Assembly (NCBI GenBank): GCA_014885115.2
Contig: WKLE02006365.1
Span: 1 to 13,000, forward strand
From: Asterionellopsis glacialis
Taxonomy: Eukaryota; Bacillariophyta; Plagiogrammaphyceae; Rhaphoneidales; Asterionellopsidaceae
Direction: 5' to 3'
Length of the DNA: 13,000 nucleotides
Shown: positions 1-6,770 of the stretch, piece after piece
How the letters are laid out: each line of letters starts with the position of its first letter
Numbering within the stretch: position 1 is the first letter of the stretch
Notes under the pieces: generated by a model
Seen by the model: only the letters and a program-made list of their open reading frames with translations
Databases searched by the model: none
What the model was told of the DNA's origin: nothing
Translations under genes and position numbers: made by a program

Positions 1-24
1 GTGCGGGGTAGTCATTTTTCAGGG

Positions 25-68
25 AAAAAAAAAAAAAAAAACACATTATTTTTTTTCTGATTTTTTTT
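25..68. repeat. Homopolymer A and T runs
   Basis: Seventeen A residues (25-41) are followed by two runs of eight or more T (about 48-56 and 61-68). An AATAAA at 70-75 on the plus strand follows. The stretch lies about 80-125 bp beyond the stop of the minus-strand methyltransferase gene, so it may be part of that gene's 3' flank. No clear poly(A) signal is visible on the minus strand here. It is simple sequence with no proven role. Confidence 0.8.
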
Positions 69-148
69 CAATAAAGTGTGCACCCTGTAAAGTATACCCC
101 ATAACACACTGCGAAATGAGACCTGCCGTAAAGTGCCGCACCAATGGT

Positions 149-1177
149 TTAATGAACACGGACCTTCTGGCGACAAGGAATCACATAAATCCCAGCAAAG
201 AAAAACATAATAGCAGCCCCCGTAAGTACACCCAGAATATAAGCTACGGCACTTCTTCTTTGACTCCAACGCTTGGGAATACTTTGTCGAAGAGAATCCT
301 CTAGGTATGCCAAATCCTTGTCCATGATGTCAGAAGTCACATTCGGAGTAGCACTGCTGCTGCTGCTGGATACTTTTGGGAACTTGTGGTTGTCGTTTTG
401 GCCACAAAACGTAGCGTTGGAATCTTTGAGAAACCGGGGAAGTCGCAGAGAACTCGGCTTAACGTACAAGACGTCGAATTGGCCAATGCCCTTGGTCCTG
501 AAGAGTTCTGGATTTCGGCGCAAGTCCCCAAAGTCGTAGAGGAAAAAGCCTTGGCTTCTCAAAAACTCGTCCACATCATAAAAACAAGCGGCACCCTTGT
601 TGTACTGCACGATGGATCCTTCAAACTGGACAAAGGTGGCTTGCGCCAAGGCCTTGGTGGCGCCCCGAAAGACCAACATTTCGGCACCCTGTACGTCAAC
701 CTTGATAATATCAATCTGTTCCATCCTGAGAAACGAATTTTCAATTTCAGCATCCAAGGTGCTAGTGATTCGTTCCACAGGCTTAGAGTTGGCATAAAAA
801 TGGGTGTTCTCCTTGAACATGGAGTTGCCAGTATCGCCATCTTGGTGAAACAGGACGGTTTCACCCGATGTGTCCGCTAAGACGGCAATTCGATGTTCCG
901 CATTGCTGAGTTGCCCCGTGACCTGTTTCAGGCGTTCATCGTGTTGAGGACTTGCTTCCAACAACAACATTTTAGCTTCCGGAAACATCTTCCGAGCTGC
1001 CATGCTCCAGAGTCCCCTGTTGGCTCCGACATCCACGATGGCGTTCGGTTTGAAATCGCCGTATTGACGTTTGATGCCTCCAATCAATGAATCTTGAACG
1101 GCCAGAACAAGTAATGTCGGGACATGAGCTAGTAGGAATATGCGACCAGGCAGGCCAAAAGCCAAAAGAACCCTCAT
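149..1177 (-). CDS. FkbM-family SAM-dependent methyltransferase with terminal hydrophobic segments
   Basis: A 342-residue protein is read from the first ATG (1175-1177); it ends in TAA. Seen: a hydrophobic N-terminus (about 2-29), the SAM-binding motif VDVGANRG (48-55), an acidic LLLEAS strand end (71-76), and the FkbM hallmark DIIKVDVQGAEMLVFRGA (156-173). A Ser-rich linker (270-275) with possible N-glycosylation sites (NATF, NVTS) precedes a basic KRWSQRR patch (302-308) and a membrane-like segment (about 310-334) with a short basic tail. FkbM enzymes are O-methyltransferases acting on sugars or polyketides; the acceptor here is unknown. The frame is open upstream, but only with a TTG at 1273, so the ATG is preferred. 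The two hydrophobic ends suggest an endomembrane or Golgi location; that is inference. A nested foldback insertion lies just upstream and could affect its promoter. Confidence 0.85.
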   Translation of the reverse strand: MRVLLAFGLPGRIFLLAHVPTLLVLAVQDSLIGGIKRQYGDFKPNAIVDVGANRGLWSMAARKMFPEAKMLLLEASPQHDERLKQVTGQLSNAEHRIAVLADTSGETVLFHQDGDTGNSMFKENTHFYANSKPVERITSTLDAEIENSFLRMEQIDIIKVDVQGAEMLVFRGATKALAQATFVQFEGSIVQYNKGAACFYDVDEFLRSQGFFLYDFGDLRRNPELFRTKGIGQFDVLYVKPSSLRLPRFLKDSNATFCGQNDNHKFPKVSSSSSSATPNVTSDIMDKDLAYLEDSLRQSIPKRWSQRRSAVAYILGVLTGAAIMFFFAGIYVIPCRQKVRVH

Positions 1178-1285
1178 CTTGAAATATTTCTGACTGATGA
1201 AAAGTGTGTTGCGTTTAGCAGTTACACGGTCGAGCAACAATGCGCTCCTCGAACAACAAAGATCTCGTTCCAAGATCCTTCATTC
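1178..1285. other. Short 5' flank of the methyltransferase gene
   Basis: About 108 bp separate the methyltransferase ATG from the left boundary of the outer foldback element. The core promoter and 5' UTR must lie here or within the inserted elements. I see no convincing TATA box. The last 8 bases (1278-1285, CTTCATTC) are repeated at 2338-2345 on the far side of the outer element. Confidence 0.5.
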
Positions 1286-1376
1286 CTACTCCCTACTGTT
1301 CGTCTCGATTGAGCGTCTGTCCGGAGTCAGGGAGTTTACGCTCAAAGAGACTCCCAGATTTACCCGCTGTTGCACC

Positions 1377-1907
1377 TTAAGGATGTACCTACATATGCTA
1401 ACCCTAATGTTTGAAAGTTTTGATAAAAGTTATTCATGAATGTGTATGTTATGTATCATCGCTCATTCAACGGCCGTCAACTTTGTAGCTTCCTGTCTAA
1501 AGATGTCAGACTTGATTAAGCTTTTCTGATCATTAATATCATTAGTCAACACCTTAAACATATAACTTATGCCTTGAAACACAAACAATGGCAGAGTTTT
1601 TGACTTCATACAAAGCCTCTCGTGTAAAGACGAAAATTTTCAGAAATCAGTAAGTAACGATTATTTCTAGACGAAAACTCTGCCATTGTTTGTGTTTCAA
1701 TGTTTATTTTAACTCTTTAGGAGGAGTTCTATCAGGACGAAAGGTCGTTAAGTTACAAAAAGCATCTCGACGTCGTTAGACTGGAAGCTAGATATTGACT
1801 GCTGTTTGGCTGGCGATCATATCCATTATATATGGTGATGAATATATGTACACAGAATTTTGTGCATTTTCGAATATTAGGGTTACAATATGTAGGTACA
1901 TCCTTAA
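1377..1907. mobile_element. TTAA-bounded near-palindromic foldback element (531 bp)
   Basis: The ends are inverted copies: 1377-1416 and 1868-1907 agree at 36 of 40 positions, beginning TTAAGGATGTACCTACATAT. TTAA at both ends fits a TTAA target duplication, as in piggyBac-type or Sola3-type DNA transposons. Inward, the two halves stay recognisably inverted (for example GTAGCTTCCTGTCTAA near 1486-1501 against CTAGCTTCCAGTCTAA read from the other side). They meet at a perfect 27-bp inverted repeat (1574-1600 and 1674-1700). The whole element is therefore a long imperfect foldback. There is no coding sequence, so it is non-autonomous. It lies in the left arm of the outer element and is therefore the younger insertion. 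Confidence 0.8.
1574..1700. repeat. 27-bp perfect inverted repeat with 73-nt loop
   Basis: Bases 1574-1600 (beginning TTGAAACACAAACAATGG) are exactly the reverse complement of 1674-1700. The spacer is 1601-1673. The hairpin is centred at about 1637, close to the centre (1642) of the TTAA-bounded element, so it is the best-preserved apex of the foldback. If transcribed it would make a stable hairpin RNA. Confidence 0.95.
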
Positions 1908-2337
1908 AAAATCCTTGGCATGAGGTCCCTTACTTAGAGAAATGTTTTTATCAACACAATCTATGTACCAGCCTCCTGTAGAAATGAACCCTCATTTATG
2001 TTGGAGGCAAAATTTGCGCCAATCTGATGGGACTCCGCCATCTGTCGGAACTCGTGGGAGGCAGCAGAAGTGACAGAGAATGCCATTGCCATCATCTCAC
2101 GCACTTTTGTTCTTTCTCACCTTGCTTTACCCACTTTTTGAATTCAGCGATGGCTAAATGGTTTGTTAGTGTATAATTCTACAGAACTCTGATATATTCA
2201 AAATTGATAAAAATAAATCTCCTAAGTAATGGACCTCATGCCATTCTTTTTGGCAGGTAAATCTGGGAGTCTCTGCAAGCTTCTTGAGACCTCAAGCCAC
2301 AGAAATAGCTTGCACCAGACAAACGGTAGGGAGAGTA

Positions 2338-2513
2338 CTTCATTCTGCTTTGGTTGGCCATCCAATGCTGGTCGGCCTATGCTCACTCGTCGCGTGCTGT
2401 TGTCATGCGATTGTTCCCTTTTCCGTGGAACAAACAAGGGCGCATCCAACGCGCGTTGTCTGTGGTCGTTGTCATGCAGTCATTATGCATCACTATGACC
2501 AAGACATTCTTGA
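2338..2513. other. Non-coding stretch between foldback element and decayed gene
   Basis: This stretch is richer in C, G and CpG (for example about 2388-2465) than the sequence that follows. Short open frames exist in several phases but none has recognisable protein character. It may be original host sequence beyond the outer element or the 5' flank of the decayed gene. I see no promoter motif I would defend. Confidence 0.4.
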
Positions 2514-3676
2514 TTGACATTTGTACTAATATATTGCTGGATCAACAAAAGTCACCAAAACAAAGTTTCCCTGAGAACTTTTTTGGAAGAACCAAGTATG
2601 GATCCCTTGAATGGATTGTAATTTTATTGCTGGGAGGAAAACCCTGATGATGAATTTATACCTGAAGAATTCAGCAATTTATGTATAATTACAAAAGACC
2701 TATCAATAAGTCATCACGGAAAAAACAAGGTTTGAAGCTAGCACCAAAGAGGGGGTTTGCAAAAAAGAGAAACAAATATCACCCATAGAGACAATCGTCC
2801 AACAAGATGGAGATTGAAGCCTTTGAAAGAGACCACAAAATCCAGAGCTAAGCGCGTTAGACATGAAGTAGAGCTCCAAAAGGCAAGCAACCATTTCAAT
2901 GTGTTGTCATCTGCAGCACTTCTTTTGCAGAAGCTCTGGAAAAGCATAGATATGGACAATTGTAGCAATCACAAAATTGACAAAGATGAATATATGTACA
3001 ATCCTGATCTTTTTGATAATGTCATATTTGTGGGAAAGGACAACATACCCGTTCCCACTCCCTTATTTTTAGTATTTGGATGACCAGAAATTAGAACCTA
3101 TATTGACCTGTTAAGAATTGCACAGCATTGAACTGGAAACAAAAACTTCTCAAAACATGATATTTCTGTTTCTTACAATAGAGATAACACAGGTTACATT
3201 GCAGAATGCACAATCAAGTCATCAGTCTATTCCTCATCTACTTGGAAGTTTCCTTGTGGAATACATGCTACAAACAAAGCTTACATTACAAGAATTGACG
3301 CTATTAACTCACTGTTGATGCTAGTTATACAGAAACTAACGCCAAACTACTTTTGAGATCATTTTTTATCAATAAATCATGGACATATCTTTGAAACTGT
3401 GTCAAGTGCAAAGGCAATGGAAAATCACTGGATGTGGCTTTTCTTGCATGGCAATGACTTATATTGTTCATCCGGTGATGCCATCTGTTCCAAATACCAG
3501 AAGCCTGAACATAAAAGAGGATTGGTTGCTTTCAAATTATAAAATACAAATATTTTGCTAATGTAATAACAATCAACCCTGTGGAAATTGCGGGAGATAG
3601 TTTTTCTAGAATCAATTTACACTTTTCATATACCATAAAAGGATATTATGATGTCAGCATATTGATTAGAGCCTAA
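2514..3676 (+). pseudogene. Decayed gene of unknown function, basic middle and beta-rich C-terminus
   Basis: One frame (codons starting at 2514, 2640, 2757 and 3399) reads as protein-like sequence from about 2514 to 3536. It is interrupted by TAA 2619, TGA 2733, TAG 2739, TGA 3081, TGA 3129 and TGA 3354. A one-base shift near 3537 then gives a final 44-codon segment in the next frame, to TAA at 3674-3676. The product would be about 385 residues: an acidic N-terminal part (NPDDEFIPEEF), a basic stretch (about 2800-2875, RWRLKPLKETTKSRAKRVRH), then a region with alternating hydrophobic residues, including a Trp- and Cys-containing block (MENHWMWLFLHGNDLYC, about 3417-3467), and a likely beta-rich end (FSRINLHFSYTIKGYYDVS). 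I do not recognise the family. A virus-like capsid (basic arm plus beta-rich body) is one possibility, unproven. The 5' limit is uncertain. Confidence 0.55.
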
Positions 3677-3694
3677 AGTATCTCTTCATTCAAA

Positions 3695-3832
3695 TGGTCT
3701 GAGGTCCCATCAACTGACCCAATGGTTAGAGGTCTCATAAAATGATCTTATTGGTCTTGCCAGATGACCTTGAAATACGGTTTGAGGTCCAGTCAAAAGA
3801 CCCTACGGTTAGAGGTCTTGTACAATGACCCA
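3695..3832. repeat. Tandem array of five ~28-bp units with GGTC-N9-GACC dyads
   Basis: Units are 3695-3722, 3723-3750, 3751-3776 (26 bp, most diverged), 3777-3804 and 3805-3832. The shared pattern is (T/A)(C/T)GGTT-AGAGGTC followed by GACC. Every unit has GGTC, exactly 9 bases, then GACC (3703-3719, 3753-3769, 3786-3802, 3814-3830) or GATC (3731-3747). The array lies between the ends of two convergent broken genes and overlaps the last codons of the minus-strand one. Possible roles are a binding array for a dimeric protein or a subterminal transposon repeat; neither is shown. Confidence 0.85.
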
Positions 3833-4603
3833 GTGATGTGATGTTGATGTTGAAACAGCAGTATGAAAACAAGTGGGCTGTGAGGTGTTGTAGGTAGAGG
3901 AGCATTTACAATTGTCTGCCCATTTAACAAATTTGGGAAAGGAATGGAGAGGGATGGAGAATTGAGTGATTAGATGTAATAGCTTTGCTTCACATGGGTC
4001 AATAATAGGTGAGGGGGAGTTTGTACATTGATTGTTCAGATGGTCTATTTGTTCATGTACTAGAGAATGACTGTCATGTACAGAACATTCTTCTACATTG
4101 CCAAGATCATGCTAAGAGGAAAGAGAATTGCCCACAGAGCTATCTGAAGAATGTAATTTGTCAGTACCATAACCATCAATGATTAAATCATTAAATTGTT
4201 TGGTCAGTAACGAGTGAGTGTGATCTTGACAATTCATTACACTATGAATAGCATCCTGTATATTCATGTTAAAAACAGAAATATCATATAAGGCCTTTTT
4301 GTTAGCATGGTTTTGGGGATCCTCAGAGTCATCAGGGCTATTTGGAGGAAAACTGGAAGAAAGAAAAGCATCATCAATTTGAGAGCCATCCTTGTCTGAA
4401 CTGTAGGGTGAATCATGATTAGCACTGTCCTCAATGTTGTAAACCTTATGAATTCCATCATCAGACAGGCTGTCACCATCTATATGGTCGGTAGTGTGAG
4501 AATTGTTCACCTTGTTGTTGCAGTATAATATCAGGTGTCGTTTGAGATTGTTTCTGCTGGATAGGGATTTCCCACATTGATCACAAATGTAAGATCCGGG
4601 CAT
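3809..4603 (-). pseudogene. C2HC zinc-finger protein gene with one premature TAG, probably transposon-derived
   Basis: From the first ATG (4601-4603) the frame encodes 163 residues to TAG at 4112-4114, then 100 more sense codons to TAA at 3809-3811. Near the N-terminus is one finger, C7-x2-C10-x12-H23-x4-C28 (YICDQCGKSLSSRNNLKRH), a C2HC variant of the C2H2 type and a likely DNA-binding module. It is followed by an acidic Ser/Asp-rich linker (about 38-100). The TAG could be a former CAG, one transition away. The downstream part contains an abundance of His, Cys and Leu and a PLxxFxxxxxWA motif. No catalytic domain is seen, and the frame ends inside the tandem dyad array, so it is probably a truncated N-terminal fragment. 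Whether the 163-residue form is still expressed cannot be judged. An upstream in-frame TTG (4624) is not used as the start. Confidence 0.6.
3833..4111 (-). other. Open continuation of the zinc-finger frame beyond its TAG
   Basis: On the minus strand the frame of the zinc-finger gene continues after TAG (4112-4114) without another stop to TAA at 3809-3811. The sequence has protein character, with a stretch reading LLHLITQFSIPLHSFPKFVKWA (abridged here to its features: leucine-rich start, PL, F, then WA) at about 3920-3990. This resembles hydrophobic-PLxxFxxIxxWA motifs I associate with zinc-finger proteins of some DNA transposons; that association is from memory and tentative. Confidence 0.5.
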
Positions 4604-4892
4604 TGTATTTTGTAACAGGAACAAATAAGGAGAGAACTGTTGCGCAAATGCATGTCAGAGAGAAGAAGAGGGCCTTAGAGAGAGAGTGGGCTCTAGGAGA
4701 AGATGCCGTTTAGAGGGTACATGTTGAGAAGAAAAAGGAATAGCAGGAGACCACTTTGAGTAGTTATAGTACACAAAAAGGGAGGAATGATAGGAAGCAT
4801 GTAAAATAACATGGATATAAAGAGAGAAAAGAGTCCCAGATGTATCATTATATATTAAAATCATATTATGAAATTAAAAAATTAATAATTTA
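4604..4892. other. Purine-rich then AT-rich spacer between divergent elements
   Basis: This is the upstream flank of both the minus-strand zinc-finger gene and the plus-strand retroelement. Bases about 4625-4760 are very GA-rich on the plus strand (CT-rich in the direction of the zinc-finger gene, as in some pyrimidine-rich 5' leaders). Bases about 4840-4892 are nearly pure A/T. No gene is visible. It could hold divergent promoters, but no TATA element stands out from the AT background. Confidence 0.45.
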
Positions 4893-4971
4893 ATGGTGAA
4901 AATAAAATATAATGGGTTTATGAGGGGAGTTGGTCAGACTGTGATAGAGTGCAAAAGTAATAAAATGTTGT

Positions 4972-4987
4972 TGCATTATATAATGCA
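4972..4987. repeat. 16-bp perfect palindrome
   Basis: TGCATTATATAATGCA reads the same on both strands. It lies in an AT-rich stretch near the presumed 5' end of the retroelement, and TTGCATTATGATAAT at about 5005-5019 partly repeats it. In such AT-rich DNA this may be chance; a regulatory role is not shown. Confidence 0.8.
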
Positions 4988-5086
4988 TGAATATAACAGT
5001 TTTTTGCATTATGATAATAACAATATAATGGAAAACATAGATGATAATACTAAGTTTAGTGTTATATTTCATAATATTAAAATATA

Positions 5087-5792
5087 ATGGCAACTTCCAT
5101 TTATGTGATGCTTATTATCAAAGTATCAAGTCTCATGGAGTCTTGTTCACACCAGAAACAAAAGCAACTAATTCAACTGCATCAAGTACTCAATCAGGAA
5201 ATTATACCCCAAGAAAAAGACTCCAATCAATCACTCTAGGCTATGGTCATGATGTCTCATCTCTGGCATCATTGTCAGCTCCTGAAAAGAATGCATGGAC
5301 GTTACCCCCTAAATTAAGCACAAATACTAAAGCTTTAGACCTGGTCAATGATGACTCATCTATTGCTACACTAAAATCTGAGGTCCAAGGATGGTTCGAT
5401 GATCTGAAAAAAGAATCAAAATTGAATGGGAAATCAGTCTTGAAAAATTCAATTCACTAAATGACAAATTATTAATTATTGGAAGTTACGGAAAGTAATG
5501 CAAACTTGAACAAATTCTGGAGGTTATACAAGAAAATCACAAACAAGCACTAGAGGATCAATGCTCACTATTGGAAGATTTAATTAAAAGCAACCTAAAA
5601 GATTTTGTGAATCAAACAGTAACTCAACAATTTCAACTTCATAATGCCATGGTTCCAAACTCACCTCTTTGCAAACAACAGAAAATAAACCCATCCAACA
5701 ATGATGATGAGAGTCAAGATACCCCACCAGTTAGGATGATGGGAATGTCTTTGGATAGTAACCAGTCTGAACAGTCAATCAGGAACCCCTGA
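5087..5792 (+). pseudogene. N-terminal region of the retroelement protein (helical, no identified domain)
   Basis: From about 5087 to 5418 one frame encodes a Ser/Thr-rich sequence (for example TPETKATNSTASSTQ) with a short basic TPRKR motif and an acidic helix LKSEVQGWFDDLKKE. A frame change near 5418 leads to a second frame that runs to TGA at 5790-5792, broken once by TAA at 5496-5498. This part has long charged helices (LEQILEVIQENHKQALEDQ, LLEDLIKSNLKDF), then a Gln/Asn-rich linker. The helical character would suit an oligomerising or RNA-binding N-terminus ahead of the endonuclease, but I see no zinc knuckle or named domain. Immediately upstream, 4893-5084 is another short open frame from an ATG that may be part of the same leader. 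Confidence 0.55.
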
Positions 5793-5929
5793 CCTACTAC
5801 AGGGAAGGCACTCTAGTCTTTCAAAAAGAATCCACCCGGCACACCAACAAGATCACACAATGCACAAATCATACCAATTTTACTTCACAACTGAACAAAC
5901 ACACAGAAAACACATACTCCCGACCACAC

Positions 5930-6770
5930 AAAGAAAATAATGCCACTGCAATGCATCTTTTCTTCATCAACACAAAAAATATACGCAACACCAACAAAAC
6001 TTCCCGATATATTTATCATGGCAAAAGCTCTTGAAGCAGGGGTAATCGAACTTGCCAAAACAAATGTAAACTGGAGAACTTCAGTAATTGGAAAAATCCA
6101 AAGACTCAATTTTTGATGTCACAAATACCATCAGCATTGGAGATACAAAGAGGAGGAACTGCCACAACAGCTGTATGAAAATGGGTAGGCAGAGTTAAGG
6201 ACTCTGGCCATCATACTTGGTTAGGGAGATGGACATGACTGACATTCTGGGGTGATACAAATCTGATAGTAATAAATGCATATTGAGTTTGTCAAGAAAA
6301 AGGACAGAATGGGGAAATGGCAGCTCACACTCAACAATCAGCATTACTGCTTAATACGACACCATCTCCAGACCCAAGGCATCAAATGTTAGAGGATCTT
6401 CAATCATTTATTACCACTTGACATCACAGTGGGGATGCGGTAATACTAATGATCAATGCAAACAAAGAATGCCTCTTTCCAAACTCAAAGTTATGAAGGA
6501 CAATGGATGGGCTATCCATGACAAATCTTCATCATCTTCTCCATGGAGAAAGCTGTCCCAAGATGTACACTTGAGGCACTCATCAAATCAACCATATATA
6601 CAGGTGTCCTAAAGTTGCAGCAAATACCACAAATGCAGGAATTCTACCCTTCAAAATGGGCATCAATAATGACCATAGAGGGTTGTATGTAGATGTTGAA
6701 GTTAGAAACATTTTCAAGAGCTCCACTACAGAATTACATAACCTACTGCCTAGGAAGCTAACATGCTGAT
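5930..6770 (+). pseudogene. APE-type endonuclease domain of the retroelement, catalytically degraded
   Basis: Blocks in order: LFFINTKNIRN (about 5954-5986, likely motif I), KLPDIF then ALEAGVIELAKTNVNW (about 6024-6071), LGRWT ... TNLIVINAY (6221-6283), DAVILMINANKE (6434-6469), THQINHIYRCPKVAANTT then GILPFKMGINNDHRGLYV (6578-6691). In working APE-type enzymes the ETN glutamate, the DAN aspartate, the D of the [LI]DY-type motif and the SDH motif are needed. Here these read AKTN (Lys codon 6057-6059), NAN (6455-6457), IN (6590-6592) and NDH, each one G-to-A change away. In-frame TGA codons occur at 6176, 6236, 6284 and 6419, and the frame shifts near 6000 and 6110. The domain would nick target DNA to prime reverse transcription; this copy cannot. 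Confidence 0.75.

Larger units (their letters stand above)
1286..2337. mobile_element. Outer inverted-repeat (foldback, MITE-like) element, interrupted
   Basis: The left arm (about 1287-1376 continuing at 1908-1954) matches the reverse complement of the right arm (about 2204-2337). Clear blocks are: the tips TACTCCCTACTGTTCGTCT against TACTCTCCCTACCGTTTGTC; the run AGAGACTCCCAGATTTACC (left about 1347-1365, right about 2257-2275); and GGCATGAGGTCC followed by TTACTTAG (left about 1917-1938, right about 2222-2242). The 8-bp direct repeat CTTCATTC at 1278-1285 and 2338-2345 flanks it like a target-site duplication. The tips also begin with TA followed by CTCCCT, which resembles Stowaway/mariner MITE ends, so a TA target is an alternative. 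No transposase is encoded. Without its insertion the element is about 525 bp. It sits just upstream of the methyltransferase gene. Confidence 0.7.

Noticed and set aside
1178..1273. N-terminal extension of the methyltransferase from a TTG at 1273
   Set aside because: TTG starts are not expected in a eukaryotic nuclear gene, and the ATG at 1175-1177 begins a plausible hydrophobic N-terminus ahead of the methyltransferase fold.
2222..2498. Overlapping short frames on both strands near 2222-2498
   Set aside because: They span the right arm of the foldback element and its flank, and no frame has recognisable protein character.
3695..3832. CRISPR array
   Set aside because: The units abut with no unique spacers, the third unit is diverged, and the surroundings are eukaryotic. 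It is a tandem dyad repeat.
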